Positions 15,988 to 23,337 of a stretch of 37,748 nucleotides of DNA are shown here, piece by piece (the first letter of the stretch is position 1; every line of letters begins with the position of its first letter). Under the pieces are notes generated by a model that saw only the letters and a list, made by a program, of their open reading frames with translations, was not told the origin of the DNA and searched no databases. The translations under genes and the position numbers were made by a program. This stretch comes from a virus. The stretch lies in the IMG/VR virus record IMGVR_UViG_3300020385_000025, positions 1-37,748 of that record; one strand, written 5' to 3'.

Positions 15988-16878
15988 TTACCTGAGATCT
16001 GTTATTTTTAATTTATGAATATCTCGGAGAGTTTTCTTAATTTTTTTAAATACTTGCTTATAATCATCTTTGAAATTAAAAGTGTGCTCTAACGAAATAA
16101 TATATAATTCAATAACGCAAAATAGTTCCGCAACAAATTGCTCTCTATCCTTTAAAGACTCTTCATCAATAGTTATGTAGAACCCAAGAGACATTAATGA
16201 ATTCTGAATGTTAGAAAAATGCTCTATGTCCAAAACTGGTTTATTTTTATTTTTTATGTGTGTTAAAAGTACCATTAATGGTGTCAGTAAATTTAAAAAC
16301 ACACCACTATTTACATAAGTACCTGTGTTATCAAAGTTTCTCGTATCGTTCTCTGGGAATAAGATGCTATAAAGCCTATGAGTATTGTACTCGTATCGTA
16401 CTCGCTCCAAACTTTTAAAATGTGGTATTGTAGAAACCAACCTATTTATCACTTGATTTATTAGCTCATTTACATTCTTTTGATGTTCGATCCTTAGCAT
16501 AAAGTGCTCTTTCTTCTGTGCTAAAGCAAACTGTTCTTGTGCCAGTTTAAACTGCTCATCAGAACGTTTAAATTGCTTGTTGGAAATTGCTATTTGCTCT
16601 TGAACTTTTTCCAGCTGCCTATTTAACAACATACTTCGATGATACAAACCGATAAGTGATGTCACAGCTGCTAATAAAGCAAAAATACCTAGGGGTAGAG
16701 CAAATACTTTCTCAGTGTTAGTCCAAGTCGCTAGTTTTGTTACATCAAAACTGAGCTGATTTCCTACCAATGCTAACTGTAACCCTGCCAGTAATATTGG
16801 AACCCCCAACGTTAACCTAACCAAAAGCTCGAACCTTTCTCGCCATTTTACAATAAGGTTGTTATTAAAATTCCCCAC
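15988..16878 (-). CDS. Two-TM membrane protein with coiled coil; accessory gene in the head operon
   Basis: 296 residues from a GTG with AAAGGA 7 bases upstream. Two hydrophobic helices (about 18-40 and 57-80) are followed by a Gln/Lys-rich coiled coil (about 83-125, EQFKLAQEQFALAQKKEHF) and a cytoplasmic domain of 170 residues with no motif I know. It is clearly more AT-rich than its neighbours and splits the Mu F-type head gene from the protease-capsid cluster, a place where Mu has structural genes only. Composition and place suggest an acquired accessory gene. Membrane-anchored sensors with a soluble effector are common among anti-phage or exclusion proteins, but no catalytic residues support that here. 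Confidence 0.75.
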   Translation of the reverse strand: MGNFNNNLIVKWRERFELLVRLTLGVPILLAGLQLALVGNQLSFDVTKLATWTNTEKVFALPLGIFALLAAVTSLIGLYHRSMLLNRQLEKVQEQIAISNKQFKRSDEQFKLAQEQFALAQKKEHFMLRIEHQKNVNELINQVINRLVSTIPHFKSLERVRYEYNTHRLYSILFPENDTRNFDNTGTYVNSGVFLNLLTPLMVLLTHIKNKNKPVLDIEHFSNIQNSLMSLGFYITIDEESLKDREQFVAELFCVIELYIISLEHTFNFKDDYKQVFKKIKKTLRDIHKLKITDLR

Positions 16879-16923
16879 AGCAATTCCTTTAAACTATTTA
16901 AACTCCCTTTAAAATACCATAAC

Positions 16924-17760
16924 TTATTCTACTACTGCACGCGTCTTATCAACTTTCCAATGCGCCATTGCTGGCACTGTAAAGCAGCTGCAATTTACGG
17001 TTTCTTTAGCCGGTGCTTTGGGGTCGTGTGGGTGCATCATTTTAATACCGCCTACCGTAAACGGTTCTTTTGCTCCAACGCGGGTATTGCGCACAGCCAA
17101 GTGATTAGCGCGGTGTTCTTTACGTTTGCCCATACGCCATTCTTTTTCCATGCCTGGTACTGCATCGCCTATTTCGGTCATACGCATTTGCCCTGCAACA
17201 TTGTATAAACGGCTAAGCTCGGTGTTTACAATGGTTTTAGCGCGCCACATTTTTTTGTCACCTAAGCTTTCGGCAATGGCTTTTTTAGCGGTGTTGGCAT
17301 CTTGTGCGCCCATCATCACCAGCCCCAGCTGCGAGCGTATAAAGTCGGCTTTACCGCTGAGTACGTTTTTAATCCGATCAACCATAAAGCTATCAATGGC
17401 CACAAGCTGGCGGTGCTGTAAAAGTTGCGTCATGGCGTTAACCGTTACACCACCGGCTTTAAGTGGCACGTCAATTAAGTTAATGCCCGCCACCCATGTT
17501 GTTTTTGAAAACGCCGTAATTTGCGCCGCACTACGCTCACCCAGTTCTTGCATTACCTGGTTAATTTGCCCCTGCAATTTACCGTAGTGCCATTGCTGCC
17601 AATCGGTTGGTTGCCCTTGCAATATGGTTTGGGTGTTTTCTTCAGCCAGCTCTAATAAGCGTAATAACGAATCCCACAGCCCTTGCTTGTTTTTAAGCAA
17701 CTCCTTGAGCTGTGCGGTACGGGCTTTATTAAACGCTGCTGTGCGCTCACTTGGCGTCAT
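16924..17760 (-). CDS. Mu F-like / SPP1 gp7-like minor head protein
   Basis: 278 residues. The C-terminal part carries the family signature: TELSRLYNVAGQMRM, then EWRMGKRKEHRANHLAVRN, FTVGG, MHPHDPKAPAKETVNCSCF. This protein enters the head with the portal and helps DNA delivery. It follows the portal gene with a 14-bp overlap, the standard order. The first 130 residues are a helical region that contacts portal in relatives. The start has only a weak site, consistent with coupling. Confidence 0.9.
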   Translation of the reverse strand: MTPSERTAAFNKARTAQLKELLKNKQGLWDSLLRLLELAEENTQTILQGQPTDWQQWHYGKLQGQINQVMQELGERSAAQITAFSKTTWVAGINLIDVPLKAGGVTVNAMTQLLQHRQLVAIDSFMVDRIKNVLSGKADFIRSQLGLVMMGAQDANTAKKAIAESLGDKKMWRAKTIVNTELSRLYNVAGQMRMTEIGDAVPGMEKEWRMGKRKEHRANHLAVRNTRVGAKEPFTVGGIKMMHPHDPKAPAKETVNCSCFTVPAMAHWKVDKTRAVVE

Positions 17761-19309
17761 CAGTTAGCTCTTTATCGGCTGTTGTTTCATTAGCCGCTTC
17801 ATCAGCGCTTTCATCGTCAGCGCCATCAAAGGCATTAAAGGTATCGGCCTTTGCCTGGTCTTTGGCTTTTTGCGCTATTTCAGTTTTTACGTTCTCAAGC
17901 TCTGTGGCTGGGTCTATCTCAACACCCAAGCGGTCAGCAATTGAGGCAATCACACTTAAACCTGTTTCTTCAGTAATAATGCCCTGTGTAATCGCAAGGT
18001 TTACAGCCACCACCACTTGCTGTAGCGCCGCAGCATAACGGCTAATATCTTTAGCGGTCATTTCTGGCATCACCACTTTTGACTTAAACACATCGGCTTC
18101 AATCGTGCGGTCTGGCTCTTGGCCTAGTGTTGCTGTGTAATACTGGCGAATAACAAAGGTGGCTATTTCATGCAGCATGTAAATAATGTAGCGCTGGCGC
18201 ATGGCAAGTATTTTAAAGGTGGGCTCGGCCATGGCTTCACCGTTGGCGCGGTTAACGTCGCCACCATCAGCAAACCAACTCGGCGGCATGGTTGCACCAC
18301 CTAGCATGTGGTTTCTAAATAACTTAGCCAGGGCTTCGGTATCGCCAGTACCAAGCGATGGGCTCTCGGCCTTCCACACTTCGCTGTCGTTATGCACATT
18401 TACAGAGCCTGGGCGCGGTGGGTTACTTTCGATTTCTGAGGCGCGCTCAGTCACTTTGTTTTTATCTGCGCCTGTAAGGGTTACGTCCCACACAAACGCC
18501 CGGGAGTTTTCGGCTCTGTCGCCTTCGCCAAAAATAAAGTCGTCGTACAAATCTAAAAAGTCGCACTGCGCGGTTAAATCAGAGTTGCCCCGTCCGTGGG
18601 CGCAAAAGCTGTTTATTGCAAAGTAAAAAATATCACCATCGGCAAAGCCTTCACGTAGCCGCTGGGTTTGCTTGGTAAATACCGATTCACTGCCATTGAT
18701 GATCACTTTATAAAAGTAGTGGCGGCCATTGCTCATGCGTTTAGTTTTAACGCCTACTGGCTGCTCTGGGTTGCGCGGGTCGTAAATTACCTCTTCCACG
18801 TGGGCGGGGTCTAAATAACTTAATTGCACCTCACCACTCAAGGGGTTTACAAACGCTGGGTAAAACTGCTCACCAAATATCGCCAGCTCTCTCACTTTCT
18901 TTTCAAGCTTAATGGCCATGTTATTAATCGGGTGATTCCAAAACGCATCGATCACCGCTTGGTAGTCTTCATCGTCATTGGTAATTTTAACGCCCTCGGC
19001 CAGCAAATAAGCCAATGGCAATTCAATAATGCGGTTGGCAATCATGTTACTTTGCCAAAGGTATGGGGCTATTTTGTTCATACGCACCCGCGTAGGGCCA
19101 ATTAAATTGCGGTTAGAATCAGCCGACAACTTAGAATACAAGTGATCGTCTGCGTCAATACTGCCCGCCATCGCCCCAGCGGCTTCTTTAAACGTGGTGG
19201 TATTTTCATTTGCTGAATTTTTTGTGGCAATTGTTTCAGTCACAATTGCTGCAATTTTTGCCGCAAATTCTGCCTCTTGCTTTGCCTTGCGTTTTTTAGA
19301 ACCAAACAT
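17747..19309 (-). CDS. Portal protein
   Basis: 520 residues. The order terminase, portal, F-like protein makes the call, and the sequence fits: residues 70-110 MIANRIIELPLAYLLAEGV, the stretch YLDPAHVEEVIYDPRNPE (about 170), and a wing/stem with WFADGGDVNRANGEAMAEPTF (about 365). It does not look like the DUF935 portal of Mu. The last 60 residues are acidic and Ala-rich and probably disordered. A 120-bp gap separates it from the terminase gene and holds no clear gene; a GC-rich stem-loop at 19413-19429 lies there. Confidence 0.83.
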   Translation of the reverse strand: MFGSKKRKAKQEAEFAAKIAAIVTETIATKNSANENTTTFKEAAGAMAGSIDADDHLYSKLSADSNRNLIGPTRVRMNKIAPYLWQSNMIANRIIELPLAYLLAEGVKITNDDEDYQAVIDAFWNHPINNMAIKLEKKVRELAIFGEQFYPAFVNPLSGEVQLSYLDPAHVEEVIYDPRNPEQPVGVKTKRMSNGRHYFYKVIINGSESVFTKQTQRLREGFADGDIFYFAINSFCAHGRGNSDLTAQCDFLDLYDDFIFGEGDRAENSRAFVWDVTLTGADKNKVTERASEIESNPPRPGSVNVHNDSEVWKAESPSLGTGDTEALAKLFRNHMLGGATMPPSWFADGGDVNRANGEAMAEPTFKILAMRQRYIIYMLHEIATFVIRQYYTATLGQEPDRTIEADVFKSKVVMPEMTAKDISRYAAALQQVVVAVNLAITQGIITEETGLSVIASIADRLGVEIDPATELENVKTEIAQKAKDQAKADTFNAFDGADDESADEAANETTADKELTDDAK

Positions 19310-19429
19310 AGCTTTTCAACCCTTTTGTAAATCTTTTACATTTGCCTAAGCGGCTTTAAATTCGTTTTTGCGTGCAATGCCATTCAACGCACCCAACACA
19401 GCCTTAAAATCGCGCTGAGCGCGTCAGCG

Positions 19430-20965
19430 TTAATTTTTTAAATAACCGGTAATTCGCTTAAACAGTCCACCTGGTCTTGTTCGACCTTGTAACCGCGATG
19501 GCTGGTTTGTGCGTGACTGCTTATTTTTTGCAACCGTGGCACCTGCGGCGGGTTCGCCTTCTTCTAATGTGGCGGCATTAGCCAACACCCCAGCAACGGC
19601 TGTATCACCGTGTCGCCATTTACCATCACTGCCTTTGTCGCGGCCATCATCCATTTTGGGTTGGCCTTTTTCTAAAATCACTCGGCGGTGGTCGGCCACT
19701 ACATCTTCACTTTCAGGCACAGTAATAAACTGCCCCTCAAGCGCGGCTTTGTATTTAGGAAAGAATTGGTTGTACCAAGGGCGCGACAGCATCACGCAAT
19801 CAATGCGGCTTGGGCCATAACGTTGCATGGCTTTTTCAGCAATCGACTGGCCATTACCACGGCTATCAAACTTGCCATGAAAAAACAGCGGCACGTTATC
19901 CAGCAGGTAAAACACTATTTGCTCTTGGCAATCAAACGGAATATTACGCAGCTCAACTAAAAAAGGCGTGTGGTACTTAGTCGGGCTTTGCTGCTGCATG
20001 GGCCAAAGTACGGTTAAATCGCCACTGCGGCCAAAGTCTTGGCCAAACACAGTGCGTTGCCCAGGCATAGCATCAATTAATGGTTTTAAGGTATCGGTTA
20101 ACCAGTCACCAATAATGCGAGTGCGCTCAGGGTTCGTTACAAAGTCATCCGGTTTTTCTAGGCGGATCACTTTAGTGTCTGGGTGCTGGCAGCGCTCAAC
20201 CAATAAGCGGTTAATGTAAACACCGCCGCCCGCACTTGGGATCACATCAAGTTCTTCTGCAGCGCCATCACCATAAAAGTCATAAATACCATTGGCCCAT
20301 TCGTCTTCTAGTGCTTGGCTATACTCTGTGCCTTTCATTGCACAAATGCGTTTATATAAGCCCTGGCTTAATGCTTCTCTAAACGTTGTGCGGTAAACCT
20401 TATAAGGTTTAGTGCCTGCGCGGCACTCTTTAATTAATAGATTAAAGGGGTTTTCTTCACCGTCATGGGTGCTAATAATGCGTACCTTACCGCCCCAAAT
20501 TAATAACGCGAATGCCGCTTTTATTAGTTCATCTAGGTTATCGTGGAAGGCTGCTTCATCAATAATTACTCGCCCTTGCTTACCCCGTAAGTTAGACGGG
20601 CGCGAGCTAAGCGCGGTAATCCTAAAGCCACTGGCAAAGCGAATAACATAGGTAAGAATGTCTTTGCCTTCATCAGCGTAAATCTCTTCACTTACATCAC
20701 CGCATACTTCGTTAAAGCTTTTAGCCCAGTTGGCACAGTCGCGAATAAACTCTTCGGCCATATCCTTGTTATAACCTATGTACCAGCAATCCATGCCGCC
20801 AGCGGCTTTACTTGCAGCGGCATCAAGCACACTGGCCGCCGCCTCGCCCCAACTTAAACCAATACGACGCGACTTTTCATAAAGAATAACCGGCGATTGA
20901 TCCCACACATATTCCGCCTGATACGGTAATAAAATCGCTGTTAATTCTTCTTCATTCATAGCCAT
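19430..20965 (-). CDS. Terminase large subunit (Mu gp28-like)
   Basis: 511 residues. The ATPase site has KSRRIGLSW (31-39) as Walker A, as in Mu gp28, and GRVIIDEA with Asp136-Glu137 as Walker B. The nuclease domain has Asp310 in FGQDFGRSGD, the first metal ligand of the RNase H-like fold. The enzyme packages DNA into the prohead by headful cutting; Mu-like phages also pack a little host DNA at the ends. It overlaps the small-subunit stop by one base. Confidence 0.93.
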   Translation of the reverse strand: MAMNEEELTAILLPYQAEYVWDQSPVILYEKSRRIGLSWGEAAASVLDAAASKAAGGMDCWYIGYNKDMAEEFIRDCANWAKSFNEVCGDVSEEIYADEGKDILTYVIRFASGFRITALSSRPSNLRGKQGRVIIDEAAFHDNLDELIKAAFALLIWGGKVRIISTHDGEENPFNLLIKECRAGTKPYKVYRTTFREALSQGLYKRICAMKGTEYSQALEDEWANGIYDFYGDGAAEELDVIPSAGGGVYINRLLVERCQHPDTKVIRLEKPDDFVTNPERTRIIGDWLTDTLKPLIDAMPGQRTVFGQDFGRSGDLTVLWPMQQQSPTKYHTPFLVELRNIPFDCQEQIVFYLLDNVPLFFHGKFDSRGNGQSIAEKAMQRYGPSRIDCVMLSRPWYNQFFPKYKAALEGQFITVPESEDVVADHRRVILEKGQPKMDDGRDKGSDGKWRHGDTAVAGVLANAATLEEGEPAAGATVAKNKQSRTNQPSRLQGRTRPGGLFKRITGYLKN

Positions 20966-21540
20966 TACAAACGCTCTCCTGCAATTGCACGGCGTATTAA
21001 ATCAATATTGCCCGAGCTTAAACCAGCCGCTTTACCTGCGCTTTCAGCCTGAGCTTGTGCTTCAGCTAGCGCCTGTTTACGGGCTTTTTCTGCTATTTGC
21101 TTTTCTAAGTCGGCGTTGTGGTTTGCACTGCGTTGTAAGCGTGCAACGGCCATTACAAGGTCGTTAAGTGTGTCAGCATCAATGGGGTCTTCGCCGCCCA
21201 TTAAGCTGCTGGTTGTTTTAAACGCCGCACTTTGCAGCAAACTCATAAGCACGCGGCCAGTGTCACCAATACTGGTTAAATCACATTGTTTAGATAACGA
21301 CTCAACATAGGCTTGGCTGCGGCGTATTTCGTCAGCAATGCTCTCAATACGTTTTTTTTCACGCCACACCGTGTTGTCATCAATGCTTTCAACATCAGTT
21401 TGCACGCCAGATAGCGCCGCTAGCTCTTCGTTAATTGCATCGGCTATTTGTTGGCAGGTGTGTTGTTTGGTTGCCAGCATTTCACGTAGGTTTTCACGTA
21501 AGTGATCAGGCAAGCGCTCTATCTTATTGCCGCGTGCCAT
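20965..21540 (-). CDS. Terminase small subunit (DUF3486, Mu gp27-like)
   Basis: 191 residues opening MARGNKIERLPDHLRENL, with a HTH-like segment (TCQQIADAINEELA). That beginning is the recognisable DUF3486 pattern of Mu gp27. The C-terminal 60 residues are an Ala/Gln/Glu coiled coil for oligomerisation. It recognises phage DNA and feeds it to the large subunit. The gene is coupled by overlap to gp28. Confidence 0.88.
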   Translation of the reverse strand: MARGNKIERLPDHLRENLREMLATKQHTCQQIADAINEELAALSGVQTDVESIDDNTVWREKKRIESIADEIRRSQAYVESLSKQCDLTSIGDTGRVLMSLLQSAAFKTTSSLMGGEDPIDADTLNDLVMAVARLQRSANHNADLEKQIAEKARKQALAEAQAQAESAGKAAGLSSGNIDLIRRAIAGERL

Positions 21541-21542
21541 AA

Positions 21543-21839
21543 TTAAATGCCCCCAGGTGCTGGGCGTTTAATGCCATCTACAAACTTACGCCCTGCGGCT
21601 ACATCAGCCCCTTGCTCTGTAATTTTAGCCACTAAGGTTTTATCACCCACCACATCAATGGTGATGGTGTTAACGTCTTCTAAAAAACGCATGTGCGCGC
21701 GTACTTTGTCGCGGCTTAATTGATGCCCGTACGAGCTAAGCACACAGCTCAACATGCTACAGTTAGCGCTATAGCCTGCGGCCTCAGCTAAGGCACGCAA
21801 AATAACTAAACGCTGATCAGCTTCAAATAGCTCTTTCAT
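21543..21839 (-). CDS. Mu gp26-like small winged-helix protein
   Basis: 98 residues from the ATG at 21839, for which AAGGA lies 8 bases upstream; an ATG at 21848 abuts that site and is less likely. Helices around LVILRALAEAAGYSANCSML and SRDKVRAHMRFLEDV followed by a beta-hairpin (TITIDVVGDKTLVAKIT) give a winged-helix look. Proteins of this type always lie just before gp27 in Mu-like phages; role unknown. Confidence 0.8.
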   Translation of the reverse strand: MKELFEADQRLVILRALAEAAGYSANCSMLSCVLSSYGHQLSRDKVRAHMRFLEDVNTITIDVVGDKTLVAKITEQGADVAAGRKFVDGIKRPAPGGI

Positions 21840-21993
21840 TGTCCCCATCCTTAAAAAATCGTTTAAAAATAAGCGCCACTATAAAACCACCCAGTACATA
21901 ACCAAGCCGAAAAAACACATACAAAAAGAACAATGCACCCGCAATGAGCAAACAAAAAAGCAGCCATACCTCTACCTGAAACTCACTTGCCAT
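21823..21993 (-). CDS. Small two-TM protein, holin candidate
   Basis: 56 residues from the ATG at 21993, preceded by AGGTGA. Two hydrophobic stretches (VWLLFCLLIAGALFFLYVFF and LGYVLGGFIVALIF) are joined by a short turn with Arg, then a charged end (KDGDNERAI). No other obvious holin is encoded between the lysozyme and terminase genes, so this is the best candidate to release it; sequence alone does not prove it. Overlaps both neighbours. Confidence 0.68.
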   Translation of the reverse strand: MASEFQVEVWLLFCLLIAGALFFLYVFFRLGYVLGGFIVALIFKRFFKDGDNERAI

Positions 21994-22345
21994 TTCGTTC
22001 ACCTGTAATTTTTGATGCAACAATTAAATTAAGTGGGTGCTCTATACGCTTTAAAATGTCGTGTAGGTGCTTGGTTTCGCTTTGTAGCTTAGTGACTTCT
22101 TGGGTCAATTTACCTACGTCTTGCGGTAAATCTTTTATCTCCACTTCAATGCGCTGCACGGTTTCATTCACCTTGGTAAAATCTTTATTGGTCACATAGG
22201 TTTGCTCAACGGTTTGCAGGCGCTTGTCTTGGCTGTTCACATCGTCTTTGCTGGCAAACGATTTCTTAAGTGCGTAAACCACCACAAAAAACACCACCAA
22301 CACAAAACCTTGCACCCACGGGTACCACTTAACGTATTCGTCCAC
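21983..22345 (-). CDS. DUF2730-type membrane-anchored coiled-coil protein (Mu gp25-like)
   Basis: 120 residues: one N-terminal TM helix (about 10-27, VQGFVLVVFFVVVYAL) followed by a coiled coil to about residue 100 (QRIEVEIKDLPQDVGKLTQEV). The layout matches Mu gp25 (DUF2730) and is also that of an inner-membrane spanin. It lies in the lysis cassette, 16 bp overlapping the gene upstream. Spanin function is inference; no matching outer-membrane lipoprotein (o-spanin) is visible next to it. Confidence 0.78.
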   Translation of the reverse strand: MDEYVKWYPWVQGFVLVVFFVVVYALKKSFASKDDVNSQDKRLQTVEQTYVTNKDFTKVNETVQRIEVEIKDLPQDVGKLTQEVTKLQSETKHLHDILKRIEHPLNLIVASKITGERNGK

Positions 22346-22559
22346 GGGGCAAACTCCTTACTGTATTTTTTGAATTCAAAACACGCGCCTCTACTTCAAG
22401 GCGCACACCCGTTATTGAGTGCCAACCTTTTAAAAAGGCGTTCTTTAATGTGGGGTTGCCTGTGGGGCAAACGGTTTGAGGGTCGGGGTTTTCGCCATTA
22501 GCAAAGGTGCTAATGCGCAGGTCATAACCGCGCTTTTCATAAAGTGGAATGCTCTTCAT
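22329..22559 (-). CDS. Small lysis-cassette protein, possibly ribosome modulation factor-like
   Basis: 76 residues from the ATG at 22559, which overlaps the lysozyme stop (ATGA). The stretch EKRGYDLRISTF then CPTGNPTLKNAFLKGWHSI recalls the RMF pattern (RGYQAG..., CP..., GW). Similarity is weak and the last 25 residues have no counterpart. If real, it might alter ribosomes late in infection. Otherwise unknown. Confidence 0.6.
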   Translation of the reverse strand: MKSIPLYEKRGYDLRISTFANGENPDPQTVCPTGNPTLKNAFLKGWHSITGVRLEVEARVLNSKNTVRSLPRGRIR

Positions 22560-23137
22560 ACAAAATCCCAAGAGCAATAAAATGACTCGTTCATTACCGC
22601 TTTTTCAATGCGGTTTTCAAGCTTAAATAGGCGGCGGTGCCAGCCATATAAAAACGTTATTTGGCTAGGATCATTCACTGCAATACGGCTGTATTTGCTG
22701 GCACGGCGGGCAAAGTAATCAACCAGTAAATCTTCTTGGTTGTGGTTAATGGCCGCAGCAAGGGTGCGCGAGCCTAAAATACCATCTACCTTTACGCCCA
22801 GTACTTGCTGTAACAGCATGTTGGCCAGTGGCACGCCGTGGTTTATGGCACCATCACAATGTAAAAAGGCAAGTTCAAGTAAGCCATGCTCAGCCAGTTC
22901 TTTAGCGCGGCTACCGCGCCAAAAGTCACGGTGGTAAATACGCATAGCCTGCGGCCACGTTAAAGTAGGTATATCCACACTCGGGTAAGCGCCTTTGCTA
23001 ATACCAAAGCGAGTACGGCCACCTTTATCGGCACTATGATCAGAGTCGCCTCCTTCTGCCTCATAAATCCAGTCCATGCAAAATAAAAAGGCACGGCTGT
23101 AATGCGGGGTAAGGTCGGCTGGAATAAGTTTTCTCAT
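22556..23137 (-). CDS. GH108 endolysin (N-acetylmuramidase) with peptidoglycan-binding end
   Basis: 193 residues. AEGGDSDHSADKGGRTRFGIS (about 27-47) is the GH108 signature, with the Glu before GG (Glu28) catalytic. LGVKVDGILGSRTLAAI (about 112-128) is the peptidoglycan-binding repeat that completes the family. It cleaves cell-wall glycan at lysis; there is no signal peptide, so a holin is needed. It is the first gene of the late operon, as lys is in Mu. The ATG lacks a Shine-Dalgarno sequence and its AT sits in a 9-bp hairpin stem (23136-23156). Confidence 0.92.
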   Translation of the reverse strand: MRKLIPADLTPHYSRAFLFCMDWIYEAEGGDSDHSADKGGRTRFGISKGAYPSVDIPTLTWPQAMRIYHRDFWRGSRAKELAEHGLLELAFLHCDGAINHGVPLANMLLQQVLGVKVDGILGSRTLAAAINHNQEDLLVDYFARRASKYSRIAVNDPSQITFLYGWHRRLFKLENRIEKAVMNESFYCSWDFV

Positions 23138-23156
23138 AGCGCCAGTGTGGCGCTAT
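23136..23156 (-). promoter_or_regulatory. Hairpin enclosing the lysozyme start codon
   Basis: Arms ATAGCGCCA (23148-23156 on the message) and TGGCGCTAT (23136-23144) pair perfectly around a 3-base loop. The last two stem bases are the AT of the ATG. In a long read-through transcript the start would be closed. If late transcription begins at or inside the first arm, the stem cannot form, the logic known for T4 gene e. The start site is not known, so this is a hypothesis. Confidence 0.6.
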
Positions 23157-23163
23157 TTGCTGG

Positions 23164-23186
23164 GGGGCTAAATTAAAGGGTTTTAG
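23164..23186 (-). promoter_or_regulatory. Late-promoter-like repeat, lysis-gene copy
   Basis: Identical over 23 bases to 15960-15982 and in the same orientation relative to the genes. It ends 27 bp before the lysozyme ATG, so a -10 box in CCCTTTAATTT would start transcription about 25 bp ahead of the ATG. A dyad for an activator lies further upstream (23210-23233). Confidence 0.62.
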
Positions 23187-23209
23187 TAAAAATGGCGGGG
23201 GAATAGAGT

Positions 23210-23233
23210 GTGTATTTAATTGCAAAAATACAC
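23210..23233. promoter_or_regulatory. Dyad upstream of the late promoter, possible Mor site
   Basis: GTGTATTT and AAATACAC flank an 8-base spacer, giving a 24-bp dyad centred about 55-60 bp upstream of the predicted start. Mor binds an imperfect dyad upstream of Pm in Mu, so this is a reasonable target for the Mor protein encoded at 36245-36583. The head-gene copy of the repeat has no such dyad at the same distance, which weakens the case. Confidence 0.4.
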
Positions 23234-23235
23234 AA

Positions 23236-23257
23236 AAAACGGAAACGTTTCCGTTTT
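23236..23257 (-). terminator. Second GGAAACGTTTCC hairpin between repressor and lysis genes
   Basis: A perfect 22-bp palindrome (AAAACGGAAACGTTTCCGTTTT) with A and T flanks. As RNA it would form a short GC-capped stem followed by U residues, so it could be a second terminator. The same GGAAAC-GTTTCC core occurs at 23302-23319. It could instead be an operator, since LacI-family operators often look like this. Confidence 0.5.
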
Positions 23258-23294
23258 AATTTATAAATGCAAAATAAAAACAACAAGTTAACAA

Positions 23295-23327
23295 TTTAAA
23301 AAGCGGAAACCGTTTCCGCTTTTTAAA
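23295..23327 (-). terminator. Terminator after the repressor gene
   Basis: Sixteen-base arms pair perfectly around a single central base. The inner part is GCGGAAAC/GTTTCCGC and the outer part A/T runs, so reading leftward it is a stem with a trailing U-run. It begins 11 bp after the repressor stop. It also works rightward by symmetry. It should stop repressor transcription before the co-directional lysis operon. Confidence 0.78.
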
Positions 23328-23337
23328 AAAGGCAGTG

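Noticed and set aside
19310-19429. Short gene between portal and terminase
   Set aside because: A 24-codon frame without a start and a 15-codon ATG frame are the best available; neither is supported. Only a GC-rich stem-loop (19413-19429) is visible.
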